From: Shewanella subflava
GTDB taxonomy: Bacteria; Pseudomonadota; Gammaproteobacteria; Enterobacterales; Shewanellaceae
NCBI RefSeq assembly: GCF_025971955.1
Contig: NZ_JAPDMX010000030.1
Span: 1 to 64,000 of the forward strand
DNA length: 64,000 nucleotides
Direction of reading: 5' to 3'
Below the pieces are notes generated by a model. It made no database searches, was not told the origin of the DNA, and worked only from the letters and a program-made list of their open reading frames with translations. Positions 36,497 through 46,365 of the stretch are shown one piece after another; position 1 is the first letter of the stretch, and each line of letters opens with the position of its first letter. Both the position numbers and the translations under genes were made by a program.

Positions 36497-38246
36497 AATT
36501 AATTCTCCGTAATAGGTTTTCAAAATCCATTGGCTGATTGAAAATAACAGACAATTGATCATAAATGGTTCGATTGTGCTCATTAACAATGAGCACATCA
36601 AAGATTTCCTTGGCTTGACTGCTGGAAAGCATTTGGTTGTGGATTAACTGCGCCAGTGTTTCTTGCCACAGCAGAAGATAATAACTAATCCCTTGATTAG
36701 CAATAGCCTGATAACTAAATATTGCATTTGCACCATTTATCCACGGTACTCCAAAACTGTCATTGAAAGCTTTTGACACTCTTTGATGCAGGCTTGATTC
36801 ATGAAGAAGGTAATTTGAAAGATCAGCTTGCTGATAAAACAATAGCGCCACTTTGGTTCTAAAGATGCGTTGTTGTTGGGTAAACGATTGTAGTAATTTT
36901 ACTCTTGGTGAGCTTGTATGTTCAAATGACAATGTATCTGTTAACCAAGTTGCTAACCAATAGCTACCTAACTGTTGGTTAGTTAACGAAATATCTTGCT
37001 GATTTAAATAATAAAACACACTACCTTTTGCTAGCTGATTAATGGTGTCAGCGACGATAAATATCAAATCATTGTAATGTTGAACACTTGCTAGCGTTAA
37101 TGGCATTTTAAGTGCGTACTGGCCGACTTGATGACCAATCACCGCTTGTTTGATTCTGTGGTGGCTAATTTTGCCCGTATGTTGATTTAACTCAACGTAC
37201 ATTTCACCGAGTAATCTTTCACTTAGCCATACTCGATAAAGACGTAACGCATTATCGGTTGTTGAAATTAGCTCAAAACGCAATTCAAATGCGCTTAACT
37301 GCGCAAACATTTGTTCTAATACCAATAATGATTCATGCGGCTTTACTGCAACTTTTGGTAATGCTTGCAGTGCGCTAGGCAAATCCCAAGGTGCCATTTC
37401 AATATTGATTGTCTGGCTATCAAGAAATAACGTTAACTGTGAGGCAGTTAAACCTTGCATCGATAATTGATAATCTGCGAAATTAGCAAAGCCTTGTTTG
37501 TGAGCCAAATCCGTTCTCAGCTTGTGCAACGCTAACAGGTTTAATTGATTATGGCTTTTAACCCGTGTTTGGTAGGCAAACCAGGCTTGTTGACGACATT
37601 TTCTATCTGGCTGTGATATTAGATAACGTGCGACATTTGATTCGGTGGATGCTTTTAAAGAAGGTTTATCATCATTTTCAAAAAATTCTGGTAATACACA
37701 GCCTTGAGCAACATCAAATTGAAAATTTTGAGCAAAATAATGGCTAATACTGGCTTGTAAGCTATGTAACTGTGATTTTACATCGTATGCCAATTGTTGC
37801 TGTTGTAAGTGCAGTATCGTTTTAACATAAAGCGTAGACATACCATTAGCATCGATTTGACTACGTAGGCGTAAATCTTGGTTTAATTTCTCGGCATCAA
37901 TATTTTTGAACAATACTGACAATTCATCAGCTAAATGTACCTGGCAATTAAGAAGTTGCTGCTGTAATTCTGTTTGTTTGGTCAAACTTCTATAGTAGTT
38001 ATTACGATCATTTAAATTATTAAGAGAAAGTAAACTTGATTCGAATCTGACTAATGAATTGTCAGACGCGAATTTAGGGGAGGTGAAGGCATTTGATGAT
38101 AATTGCCACTCCTGTGGAATGGCAATCTCTTGTAAGGCATTAAATTGCAGACATTGATCAACAAACAGATTTAAAGGATTAGCCACGACGATTGCCGTGG
38201 CTAAAAAATTAAAAAAGAGGCTTATCGCAAAAATGCTTTTTCGCAT
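36474..38246 (-). CDS. Exported M3-peptidase-like protein lacking the zinc site
   Basis: A 590-residue protein with a signal peptide (first ~22 residues, ending A-N-P-L). Its central and C-terminal regions follow the M3 (thimet oligopeptidase/Dcp) pattern. C-R-Q-Q-A-W-F-A-Y-Q-T-R-V is followed by L-R-T-D-L-A-H-K-Q-G-F-A-N-F-A-D-Y, and the late F-S-Y-Q-A-I-A-N-Q-G-I-S-Y-Y-L-L-L-W-Q-E matches the G-Y-Y-S-Y-L-W-x-E block. Where M3 enzymes have the zinc motif H-E-F-G-H, this protein has A-D-T-I-N (residues 399-403). The glycine-rich third-ligand region is also absent, so it should be catalytically dead. It overlaps the ATP-grasp gene by 38 bp and DUF3541 by 23 bp. The M3 relation is my inference and is only moderately sure. 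Confidence 0.65.
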   Translation of the reverse strand: MRKSIFAISLFFNFLATAIVVANPLNLFVDQCLQFNALQEIAIPQEWQLSSNAFTSPKFASDNSLVRFESSLLSLNNLNDRNNYYRSLTKQTELQQQLLNCQVHLADELSVLFKNIDAEKLNQDLRLRSQIDANGMSTLYVKTILHLQQQQLAYDVKSQLHSLQASISHYFAQNFQFDVAQGCVLPEFFENDDKPSLKASTESNVARYLISQPDRKCRQQAWFAYQTRVKSHNQLNLLALHKLRTDLAHKQGFANFADYQLSMQGLTASQLTLFLDSQTINIEMAPWDLPSALQALPKVAVKPHESLLVLEQMFAQLSAFELRFELISTTDNALRLYRVWLSERLLGEMYVELNQHTGKISHHRIKQAVIGHQVGQYALKMPLTLASVQHYNDLIFIVADTINQLAKGSVFYYLNQQDISLTNQQLGSYWLATWLTDTLSFEHTSSPRVKLLQSFTQQQRIFRTKVALLFYQQADLSNYLLHESSLHQRVSKAFNDSFGVPWINGANAIFSYQAIANQGISYYLLLWQETLAQLIHNQMLSSSQAKEIFDVLIVNEHNRTIYDQLSVIFNQPMDFENLLRRINYAGTKQE

Positions 38247-39165
38247 ATTCTACTCGTTGCTCAACTGACATGGCAGCGCCTTTTAATGACTCTACATGTT
38301 TAAGGCGGGGTAGAATTCCCTTACCGTTGGCAATTTGAATTGTTAACCCTGGGCGGGCGTTTAATTCTAATAGCAAGGGACCACGATTTTTATCCAGCAC
38401 CATATCGGTACCTAAATAACCAAGTTCACACATTTCATAGGCACTAGAAGCGGTATGAAGTAAGGTTTCCCAGTGGGGAACTTGAATATTAGATAATGGA
38501 AAATGGGTGTCGGGATGTTTATCCACAGGCACATCAAACTGTACTGCATGCAAGCTTCTGCCAGTGGCAATGTCTAATCCAATCCCTACAGCACCTTGGT
38601 GTAAGTTTGCTTTTCCATCAGAGGCCGCGGTTGAACAACGTAACATTCCCATTACTGGAAAGCCTTTAAATACAATCAAACGAATGTCCGGTACACCCTC
38701 ATAGCTCACACCGTTGAATATAGGATCAAATTCAATTAATCCCTCAATTAATGCGACATCCGGTTTCCCCCCCAGAGAAAATAAACCACTGAGTGTATTT
38801 GAAACATGGCGATAGATTTCATTGGGGGTAACTTCGTTACCGTTAGCTTTGTAATAGCGGCCATTTTCAACTCGGGTAATGACCAGAATGCCCTTACCAC
38901 CGGAGCCTTTAGCAGGCTTAATCACGAAACCCGATCTGCCTAATACCATGTTTGGTATTTGTTCTATGTCATGCTGCTCTTTAACTACGCCGATGAGATC
39001 CGGCACAGCAATACCATTGGCTAACGCCAATTGTTTCGTGATCAGCTTGTCATCCACTCGCTTGTAGTGCTTGCGTGGATTATAACGACCAATATAACTG
39101 ATGTTTCGCTTGTTCATGTTAAGCACGCCAGCGCGGCTCAGTTCCCAAGGCCAGGCATACTTCAT
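38209..39165 (-). CDS. RimK-related ATP-grasp ligase (alpha-L-glutamate ligase-like)
   Basis: Cytosolic ATP-grasp enzyme of 318 residues that should join an amino acid or carboxylate to an amine with ATP. The ATP-binding K-P-A-K-G-S-G-G-K-G-I loop (about 82-92), the middle D-I-R-L-I-V-F segment and the metal-binding L-L-E-L-N-A-R-P-G motif are all visible. It belongs to the RimK-related subgroup that sits next to inactive-transglutaminase/7TM and retropepsin-like genes. The start ATG overlaps the stop of the 7TM gene by one base. The substrate is unknown. Confidence 0.88.
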   Translation of the reverse strand: MKYAWPWELSRAGVLNMNKRNISYIGRYNPRKHYKRVDDKLITKQLALANGIAVPDLIGVVKEQHDIEQIPNMVLGRSGFVIKPAKGSGGKGILVITRVENGRYYKANGNEVTPNEIYRHVSNTLSGLFSLGGKPDVALIEGLIEFDPIFNGVSYEGVPDIRLIVFKGFPVMGMLRCSTAASDGKANLHQGAVGIGLDIATGRSLHAVQFDVPVDKHPDTHFPLSNIQVPHWETLLHTASSAYEMCELGYLGTDMVLDKNRGPLLLELNARPGLTIQIANGKGILPRLKHVESLKGAAMSVEQRVEYAKKHFCDKPLF

Positions 39166-40670
39166 TACTTCTCTCCCACTAAGGGTTTAAAGCGTTTTAG
39201 CTCTGTTAAGCGGTAACCTGTGTACTGCCCCATAACAAGCACTAGCGCAAGAATAACTAAGTGAATACCTAAGAAGTTAAATACCCAATGTTGTACTAAT
39301 TCATTACTCATTGCTAAATAAGCGATGGTCGCCACAAATAAACTACCACCACCTGACACAAATACTTTTTTAGGGCCTTCTTCTTCCCATAAAATTGACA
39401 TGCGCTCAATCGTCCAAGCAAGAATGATCATTGGGAAGAATGTGACGGTTAATCCTTCACTGAGTCCTAATTTGAATGAAATTAATGTGAACAAACCGAT
39501 AATAAATATCACCACGATAATTACCGCGGATATTCGTGATATCAGCAACAGGTTGAGTGTTGATAAATAAGAGCGGATCATCAAACCAAAAGATACAATT
39601 AACAGGAAGCCAATTAATCCGGTTAATAGGGTGGTTTGAATAAAGGCCATTGCAATTAGTACCGGCATAAAGGTACCCGATGTCTTAATCCCGACAATCA
39701 CGCGCAAAAATACCACCACTAAAACACCAATCGGGATTAACAAGATTCCTTTGAACAGGCTTTGCTCTTCAAGGGGTAATTGATACAAAGAAAAGTCCAA
39801 TGCATCATCTGTCATCATCATATCAATTGATGTGGCTAATGCAGAGCGCGTATCTTGTAACATCGAGAAGTTAACTAAAGAGTTACTTCCACCCATGACT
39901 TCTAATACTGACCCACCAGCATATTCCCACAGTACAAGATTGTTATCACGGCCTTGCTTGTTGTTCTGAACATCAAATAAATGCCACTCACCATCTTGGT
40001 ACACTTGCACATAAGTGGTTAACTGCTGACGACGACGTTGATCTTCAAGTAATAAACCGCTGACATAACGTGCAGGTACGCCTTTGGTATGCAGCATTTG
40101 TAAAAACAGTTTGGTTGACGTATTGGTCGATAATAATAAAGACATGTTTTGACTTTGATTATCATCATTAATCAATGTCATTAACTGTTTTGCGAAAGAA
40201 AGATTTGTCGCACTGCGGCTCCATACATCTTCAACAATTTGCTCTGCAGCGGTTTTTTCAGTTGCAGGCCAAAGATACAGTTCAGTATCGGCGGGAGCTT
40301 GTTCAGCATGGAGTGCTAATTTTCCAGTTGGAACAAGCGTCACACGATAAAATAATGATTGCGGACCAGACGCTTCTCTAATTGACCAAATCGCTTTACG
40401 ATTTACATCATCGGTAATGGTTAAGCCGTAACCTGGAGATGTGGTATTTTCAACTAAAATATCAAATGCTGGATCATTAGGTAATGAGAACTGCACTTCT
40501 GCAGGTTTGTTACGGCCATTGAAACTGATTTTGGCGTCAATAGCCCAACTTTGAACCTGCTCACCGGGTAAAAAAGGCACATTGTGCTCCATACCACGGT
40601 AAATACTGGCACCGATGCCGGTAACAAACAGCAAAATAACGAATATATAAAACGGTTTACGAGAATGCAT
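39165..40670 (-). CDS. Inactive-transglutaminase/7TM membrane protein
   Basis: A 501-residue inner-membrane protein. One N-terminal helix (about 6-25) is followed by a periplasmic region (about 30-310). That region contains a transglutaminase-like fold, with H-T-K-G-V-P-A-R-Y-V-S-G and the strands T-Y-V-Q-V-Y-Q-D-G-E-W-H-L-F-D-V, but lacks the Cys-His catalytic pair. The C-terminal part has about seven helices (310-490). This matches the inactive-transglutaminase plus 7TM families found with RimK-like ATP-grasp enzymes. It probably anchors or signals for the ligase/protease set; the biochemical role is unknown. Confidence 0.88.
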   Translation of the reverse strand: MHSRKPFYIFVILLFVTGIGASIYRGMEHNVPFLPGEQVQSWAIDAKISFNGRNKPAEVQFSLPNDPAFDILVENTTSPGYGLTITDDVNRKAIWSIREASGPQSLFYRVTLVPTGKLALHAEQAPADTELYLWPATEKTAAEQIVEDVWSRSATNLSFAKQLMTLINDDNQSQNMSLLLSTNTSTKLFLQMLHTKGVPARYVSGLLLEDQRRRQQLTTYVQVYQDGEWHLFDVQNNKQGRDNNLVLWEYAGGSVLEVMGGSNSLVNFSMLQDTRSALATSIDMMMTDDALDFSLYQLPLEEQSLFKGILLIPIGVLVVVFLRVIVGIKTSGTFMPVLIAMAFIQTTLLTGLIGFLLIVSFGLMIRSYLSTLNLLLISRISAVIIVVIFIIGLFTLISFKLGLSEGLTVTFFPMIILAWTIERMSILWEEEGPKKVFVSGGGSLFVATIAYLAMSNELVQHWVFNFLGIHLVILALVLVMGQYTGYRLTELKRFKPLVGEK

Positions 40671-40678
40671 TTGTTAGC

Positions 40679-41455
40679 CTATTTAATTAGGGTTGTGACT
40701 TGGTTTTTAGCTTTACCGTGAATGTAGATTTGACCTACATCGACAATGGCAATGTCTTTCATAAATTTACGGCCAAGCAATAATGGATAATCTAAATGAC
40801 TTCTGTCAGTAAGATTTAAGTCCGTTTCGGCTGAATATTTACCAATTTTTAAATGTGCGTGGATAACCGGACGACGATCATCACCGCTTTCAACATCTTG
40901 TTTAATTTTGACAAAGCGTTCCACTTTGGATTCAAAGGTATTACCTGGTTGATCTGGGCCGTTTGTCATTACATCAAAACGAACCCATTCTTCGCCATTA
41001 CGCTCAAATAAGACAATGTTGCGCGCATCTAAAGACGATGATTCTGCGCCCGTATCAATGCGTGTTGCAAACTTAGTTTTGACCTCATCAATGTAAACAC
41101 TTTCTACTTCACCAAGTAAAAACTTTTCACCGACTAATGCCTCAGGGCATTGTGCAGGAACCGCAACTGGACGAGGAGTAGGGAGCGGTGCTGCCACAAC
41201 GCGTACTTTTTGCGATTGTGCCATTGCTTCACTGACTTGAGTTTTTAGCTTACGTAGTTCAGCTGATAATTCATTTATATCTTCAGACTGTTGGCTACAT
41301 TGCTCGTGAAAGGCAGAAATAATTTGCACTTGAGAAGACTGTAGGGTCGTGTTCAAGTCAGTATTAGTAATTGTAGGTGTGCTAGGTTGTTGAGTTGCTG
41401 TACAACCCGAGACAAGTATTGCCGCAATGGATAGTGCAAGTGCCTGCTTAAACAT
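40679..41455 (-). CDS. Retropepsin-like aspartic peptidase lipoprotein
   Basis: A 258-residue envelope lipoprotein. The lipobox is L-V-S-G-C with C18 lipidated. A short coiled coil follows (about 40-85), then a proline-rich linker. The C-terminal half is the single-domain retropepsin-like family long labelled ATP-dependent zinc protease, with the catalytic motif R-I-D-T-G-A-E-S (D134) and P-L-L-L-G-R-K-F near the end. It would act as a dimer in the periplasm. It is 25 bp after cmoB and eight bases before the 7TM gene, so it heads the ligase cluster. Confidence 0.87.
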   Translation of the reverse strand: MFKQALALSIAAILVSGCTATQQPSTPTITNTDLNTTLQSSQVQIISAFHEQCSQQSEDINELSAELRKLKTQVSEAMAQSQKVRVVAAPLPTPRPVAVPAQCPEALVGEKFLLGEVESVYIDEVKTKFATRIDTGAESSSLDARNIVLFERNGEEWVRFDVMTNGPDQPGNTFESKVERFVKIKQDVESGDDRRPVIHAHLKIGKYSAETDLNLTDRSHLDYPLLLGRKFMKDIAIVDVGQIYIHGKAKNQVTTLIK

Positions 41456-41480
41456 GTCAATTCCTGTTGAATATTGTGAG

Positions 41481-42473
41481 TTAAATTAAATCTAAATTAG
41501 GTTGATTTTTAGTCGCAATTATTATTGCTCTTTTTGGTGCTGGATAACCTTCAACCGTTAAGCTTACGTCATTTGGGTCGAGATAATCTACTAGGGATTC
41601 ATTTTGCATCCATTGTGTACTTCGTTGTTCTGCAAGAGATGTTATATCCACATCCACACATCTCACATTGGTAAAATCACATTTTCTTAACCACAGCATT
41701 AACGCTTCAACGGAAGGTAAAAACCAAACGTTGTTCATTTTGCCGTATCTGTCACTGGGAACTAAGACAGCATTTTCGTCACCATCTATTACCAGCGTTT
41801 CGAGCACTAACTCTCCGCCCATTCGCAATTGATCACGTAATTGCATAATATGGTCAATTGGCGAGCGCCTATGATAAAGCACCCCCATTGAAAATACAGT
41901 ATCAAATGCATCTAAAGGGGGAAGTTCTTCAATACCCAAAGGCAATAAATGAACAGGATGTTGCTGCCCAGCTAACCGTTTAACTGCTTCAAATTGGCAT
42001 AAAAATAACGGCGAAGGGTCAATGCCAACAACGCATTTAGCCCCCTCACCATACATACGCCACATATGATATCCACTTCCACAGCCAACATCTAATACTG
42101 TTCTATTTTTTAATGGCGAAAGGTGAGGCTTAACTCTATCCCATTTCCAATCACTTCGCCATTCTGTATCGATTTGAATCCCATGTATCGAAAAAGGGCC
42201 TTTACGCCAAGGTTTGAAGATACCTAATAAATTGGTCAGCTTTTCTGTTTCACCTGCACAAAGCTGCTGACCACTGCCAATAGTCACACCTGAACTAAAA
42301 TTAATGATGTCTGGCGCGGGATAATGCAGTTTATTGAGTACTTTTTCCCATTTAGGAAAAGTGCCGTGCTTGTGTTCCCGCTGCCAATTGCCCAATATTG
42401 ACGGCAATGTTTCTAACCAATGTTGAAGGCTAGAATCGGCTATTTGTTTATAAAATCCACTAAAACTTATCAT
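41481..42473 (-). CDS. cmoB: tRNA U34 carboxymethyltransferase
   Basis: Transfers the carboxymethyl group of carboxy-SAM to 5-hydroxyuridine at position 34 of certain tRNAs, forming cmo5U. The 330-residue length is typical. The Rossmann motif [15 protein letters not shown] is clear, with [12 protein letters not shown] next and the family's H-R-R-S-P-I-D-H segment after it. It overlaps cmoA by four bases, so the two steps are translated together. Confidence 0.96.
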   Translation of the reverse strand: MISFSGFYKQIADSSLQHWLETLPSILGNWQREHKHGTFPKWEKVLNKLHYPAPDIINFSSGVTIGSGQQLCAGETEKLTNLLGIFKPWRKGPFSIHGIQIDTEWRSDWKWDRVKPHLSPLKNRTVLDVGCGSGYHMWRMYGEGAKCVVGIDPSPLFLCQFEAVKRLAGQQHPVHLLPLGIEELPPLDAFDTVFSMGVLYHRRSPIDHIMQLRDQLRMGGELVLETLVIDGDENAVLVPSDRYGKMNNVWFLPSVEALMLWLRKCDFTNVRCVDVDITSLAEQRSTQWMQNESLVDYLDPNDVSLTVEGYPAPKRAIIIATKNQPNLDLI

Positions 42474-43201
42474 TTAATCGCAACCATGGACGCAAAATTG
42501 AAACACTGAAACCAAACCGTTGAGTGGCTAAAACCGCAGTCGCTAAATCGTTTGGTATGATGTTCGAGGGTATCTGGACGCATCACATTTTCTAACGCAC
42601 TTCTTTTTTGACTGATTTCCAATTCGCTGTAGCCATTGGCTCGTTTAAAGTCTAAATGATGCTTATCGAGTAGTTGTTGAATCGTCTCATCTTGAAAGCG
42701 AAGCTTTTCAGATAGCACCAGGATCCCCCCAGGTAACATACCCTGATAAATATTATTAATTAAGGCGTCTCTATCTGCCACGGGAAGGAATTGCAGCGTA
42801 AAATTCAACACCACCATAGAGGCGTTTTGGAATGTAATATCTCTGATGTCACCACAGATCAACTCAACTTGAGTGTCACTGACATAAGCAGATAAGTTCT
42901 CATGACAACGTTGTATCATTGATTCGCTATTGTCCACAGCGATAATTTTGCAGTGTCTTTGATCAATTTGACGCCTAATACTTAACGTTGCAGAGCCTAG
43001 AGAACAGCCTAAATCGTAAACATTGGAATTGTGGGTTACAAAAGACTGGGCAAAATCACCAATAGTATTAATGATTTGACCATAACCTGGTACGGAACGA
43101 CGTATCATATCATTGAATACGCCAGCGACTTTTTTATCAAAAACAAAATCAGCGACTTGAGCGTTCGCTGTAGCGTAGATGTTGTCGAGTTCAGAGTTCA
43201 T
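42470..43201 (-). CDS. cmoA: Carboxy-S-adenosyl-L-methionine synthase
   Basis: Makes carboxy-SAM from SAM and prephenate for the wobble-uridine modification completed by CmoB. The 243-residue protein has the SAM-binding [11 protein letters not shown] motif, the A-V-D-N-S-E-S-M loop and the late N-F-T-L-Q-F-L-P segment of the family. It is the first gene of the - strand run. Its promoter lies in the 338-bp divergent region shared with a GGDEF gene. Confidence 0.95.
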   Translation of the reverse strand: MNSELDNIYATANAQVADFVFDKKVAGVFNDMIRRSVPGYGQIINTIGDFAQSFVTHNSNVYDLGCSLGSATLSIRRQIDQRHCKIIAVDNSESMIQRCHENLSAYVSDTQVELICGDIRDITFQNASMVVLNFTLQFLPVADRDALINNIYQGMLPGGILVLSEKLRFQDETIQQLLDKHHLDFKRANGYSELEISQKRSALENVMRPDTLEHHTKRFSDCGFSHSTVWFQCFNFASMVAIK

Positions 43202-43539
43202 GTAATGCGATTTTGTAAAATTCTAATGCTATTTTAGCCAATCAAAGCAAATTGCAGCAAGTATTGAGTAAAAATTTATTATTTTTTATTACCTTGCCTA
43301 TCTATGATGGTTATAGTATCTGTGATTTTTACTGGAACAAACTTAATACATGCAAATAGAAGTATGCTTTTGGTTTTTTTTAAGATATTTTGACAAAAAA
43401 CAATTAAAATAATACAGTTTACCGAAAGTATGGTTGCTAAGCTGTTGAAATTATTCAGGTATGATTCAGTTCATCTTGAAGTATTATTTACTCATACGAT
43501 TTTTTGTGGCATATGCCAGAAAGTAGATAGGGACACCAC
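43202..43539. other. Divergent promoter region cmoA / sensor GGDEF gene
   Basis: 338 bp, AT-rich. Both promoters must lie here, but I cannot fix hexamers. A 12-bp perfect palindrome lies at 43507-43518. Confidence 0.4.
43507..43518. promoter_or_regulatory. Perfect palindrome just upstream of the TTG start
   Basis: TGGCATATGCCA is fully symmetrical and lies 21 bp before the TTG start of the sensor gene, close to the ribosome site. It could be an operator or a small mRNA hairpin limiting translation. Confidence 0.3.
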
Positions 43540-46365
43540 TTGAAATTAATCGGACGATTACTATTCTGCATTTTATTGTGGACTTATAGCTGGAATGTGA
43601 CAGCAGACAATAGTGATATTACCCAAGACTCCATTAACCATGTCAGCATTGTGATGGGGCAGGACACTTATCCTTTTCAATACTTGGACGACTCAGGTCA
43701 ACCTGCAGGTATATTGGTTGATCTATGGCGTGAATGGTCTTTAGTCACCAGTATACCAGTGTCATTTGAGGTACGTAATTGGCAGCAATCGTTAGATAGC
43801 GTTAGAAATGGTCAATATGATGTCCATATTGGTATGAGTCCTAATGATTCCCGCAAAGCCTTTTTTGATTTTGCAAATCCGATATCTTCTTTACAAACTT
43901 TTTTGTTCGTGCATAAGTCAATTGGTGATAAGCATCGATTGACAGACCTACTACCTTATCAAATTGGTATTGTTGATGGTTCATCCCATGAGCAGACTTT
44001 ATTGGCGATGAATACTGATTTCTCATTTAGAAAATATCCTAATAGAGAAGCGCTTTTATTAGCCGCTGTAAACGGCGAGGTATTGGTCTTTGCTGGCATC
44101 GAAGGTTTTCAACGAAATATGTCGTTAGAGCAAAACATTGCCACTGAATATTATATTTCATCCCGAATACCGATTGATAAAACAGATATCTCACCTGCGA
44201 TAGCCAAAGGCCATCCCGCACTATTAGCAACCATTAACGCAGGGTTTGCAGCAATAGATGCGCAACAAATTGAACGAATTGAACGACGCTGGCTAGGATA
44301 CCACAGAGAAAATGCCGGTGTTTTGATTGCAATGCAAACCAATGTTGAACCTTATGCTGACATCGGTAATGATGGTTTACCACATGGTTTATATGTCGAT
44401 TTATGGAAACTTTGGTCCCAAAAAACAGGTATTAGCATCGATTTTGTTGTTGGTGATATGAATAGCTCTGTTGAGGATATAAAACGGGGATTTGCAGATG
44501 TCCATATTGGATACCCTGAAAGTAATGAAATGCGAACGGGTCTTGAACAAGCGTGGCATTTAACCTCCATTAAAAGTCGTTTTTTCAGTTTAAAAAATGA
44601 TATACAAGATCTGAATAAAATTGAAAATGTGCGTATTGGCGTTTTTCCTACTGCACCGTATATATCCGAAATTCACAAACTTTATCCAAAAGCTCAATTA
44701 CGTTTTTATGAATCAATTGATCAATTAGTTGATGCCACAATAAAAGGGGATGTCATCGGTTTGATCGCATCTTCGGCCATGACCTCTCATTATTTATTGA
44801 GCAATAAGCTTTGGACTGATTTCAAACAATATTCCAATATTGAATTTTCAACAGATATCTACAGTTTAACCCGTATTGATGACACGGGATTAGCCAAAAG
44901 GATCCGAGCGGGTTTTGAATTAATTTCACCTGAAGAGCGTTTACAAATAGAGCGTAAATGGCTTATTAATCCTGATGATCGTTACTATCGTGGCATCGAG
45001 AAGCATATTATTTTATCTAATCAACAAAAATCCTACTTATCAACTTTAGGTGCGATAAAAATGGGTTATTTAAAAGATTGGCGGCCCATGGAGTTTCAGG
45101 GGAAAAATGGCGAGTTTTTGGGGGTTAACTCAGACATCAAGTCTATTTTAGTGAATCACCTCGGTATATCTATAATCCCTGTCGCCTTTGAGCGTTTTGA
45201 CGATATGTTACAACAATTAGAAAGTGGTGAGATCCAACTTGTTGCCAGTTTAGCTTACAACCCAGAGCGTGAAAAAAGTATATTGTTCAGCGAACCCTAT
45301 TGGCCATCCCCATGGGCGGTCGCCAGTGATTTAGCGCAACCACCTATTTTTCATATTGGTCAGTTAAGTAATAAAAAGATTGCTGTGGTGAACGGTTATC
45401 AATTAATCGACCAAATAAGGCAACTACATCCTGAATTATCACTCGTGATTGTCGCAGATACACAAGAAGGGTTAGATGCGGTTGTTAATGGTCACGCTGA
45501 CATGTTCGTTGAAAAGGTCAGTACCCTGGCGGAAAAATTGAAAAAGGGTCAATATCCCAGTTTAAAATTGTCTTTGATAGCAGACTTAGCAGATCAACAA
45601 AGTCGAATCGGTATATTCAGTGGTTTAACCGAGCTAAAACCTTTGATTGATCGCACACTCGCTACGATAGATAAAGCCACTCAGCAAGAACTCTATCAAA
45701 AATGGAATGATGTACAGCTCAATACTGATAATCAATTTTATCAACGTTGGATGAATTCACTTATTATTGGTTTATTAATCGTCAGTGTTATTGCTGTGAT
45801 GGTATTAGTGGTAAATCGTCGATTAAAAATTGAGATAGCCCGTCGTGAAGCCGCAGAAAATAAACTGGTCTTTATAGCAAACCATGACAATGTGACGGGT
45901 TTAGCTAATAGAACGTTACTGGACCAAGAATTAGCATCAGCGAAAAAGTTACATCAAAAAGCCAATACAAAGTTTGCCATTTTGTTTATCGACTTAGATG
46001 GATTTAAAGTTGTAAACGATGAGTATGGACATGATGTAGGCGATCAGCTGCTTAAGTTAGTGGCTGATTTATTGAAAAGGGCTATTCGCAACACTGACTT
46101 TGTTGCCAGATTTGGTGGCGACGAATTTGTTATCTTATTGAATAACCTAGACACGATTGACCATGGTAAAAGGCTTGCCGATACCGTGTTAAAAAAGCTG
46201 TCGCAGGTGACTGCCATTGATGATAAACCTGTGCAAATTTCAGCAAGTATTGGTATTGCGATGTATCCGGATGATGGCACTACGTCAGAAGAGTTACTTA
46301 AGTGTGCAGATTTATTAATGTACCAAGCAAAGCGCGTTGGTGGACACCGCCATCGTAATAATTAA
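43540..46365 (+). CDS. Periplasmic triple-SBP sensor diguanylate cyclase
   Basis: Inner-membrane signalling protein of 941 residues that should make cyclic di-GMP in response to small ligands. The start is a TTG with TAGGGA at 43528-43533; a signal peptide (L-I-G-R-L-L-F-C-I-L-L-W) supports it, as no ATG fits. Three solute-binding family 3 domains follow (about 28-250, 255-485, 500-725), the first two very similar in design (I-L-V-D-L-W-R-E-W and L-Y-V-D-L-W-K-L-W). Then come one membrane helix (about 741-763) and GGDEF with an intact motif (859-863) and an RxxD inhibitory site (R-N-T-D). There is no EAL domain. Three ligand domains on one cyclase are unusual. Confidence 0.93.
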   Translation: MKLIGRLLFCILLWTYSWNVTADNSDITQDSINHVSIVMGQDTYPFQYLDDSGQPAGILVDLWREWSLVTSIPVSFEVRNWQQSLDSVRNGQYDVHIGMSPNDSRKAFFDFANPISSLQTFLFVHKSIGDKHRLTDLLPYQIGIVDGSSHEQTLLAMNTDFSFRKYPNREALLLAAVNGEVLVFAGIEGFQRNMSLEQNIATEYYISSRIPIDKTDISPAIAKGHPALLATINAGFAAIDAQQIERIERRWLGYHRENAGVLIAMQTNVEPYADIGNDGLPHGLYVDLWKLWSQKTGISIDFVVGDMNSSVEDIKRGFADVHIGYPESNEMRTGLEQAWHLTSIKSRFFSLKNDIQDLNKIENVRIGVFPTAPYISEIHKLYPKAQLRFYESIDQLVDATIKGDVIGLIASSAMTSHYLLSNKLWTDFKQYSNIEFSTDIYSLTRIDDTGLAKRIRAGFELISPEERLQIERKWLINPDDRYYRGIEKHIILSNQQKSYLSTLGAIKMGYLKDWRPMEFQGKNGEFLGVNSDIKSILVNHLGISIIPVAFERFDDMLQQLESGEIQLVASLAYNPEREKSILFSEPYWPSPWAVASDLAQPPIFHIGQLSNKKIAVVNGYQLIDQIRQLHPELSLVIVADTQEGLDAVVNGHADMFVEKVSTLAEKLKKGQYPSLKLSLIADLADQQSRIGIFSGLTELKPLIDRTLATIDKATQQELYQKWNDVQLNTDNQFYQRWMNSLIIGLLIVSVIAVMVLVVNRRLKIEIARREAAENKLVFIANHDNVTGLANRTLLDQELASAKKLHQKANTKFAILFIDLDGFKVVNDEYGHDVGDQLLKLVADLLKRAIRNTDFVARFGGDEFVILLNNLDTIDHGKRLADTVLKKLSQVTAIDDKPVQISASIGIAMYPDDGTTSEELLKCADLLMYQAKRVGGHRHRNN

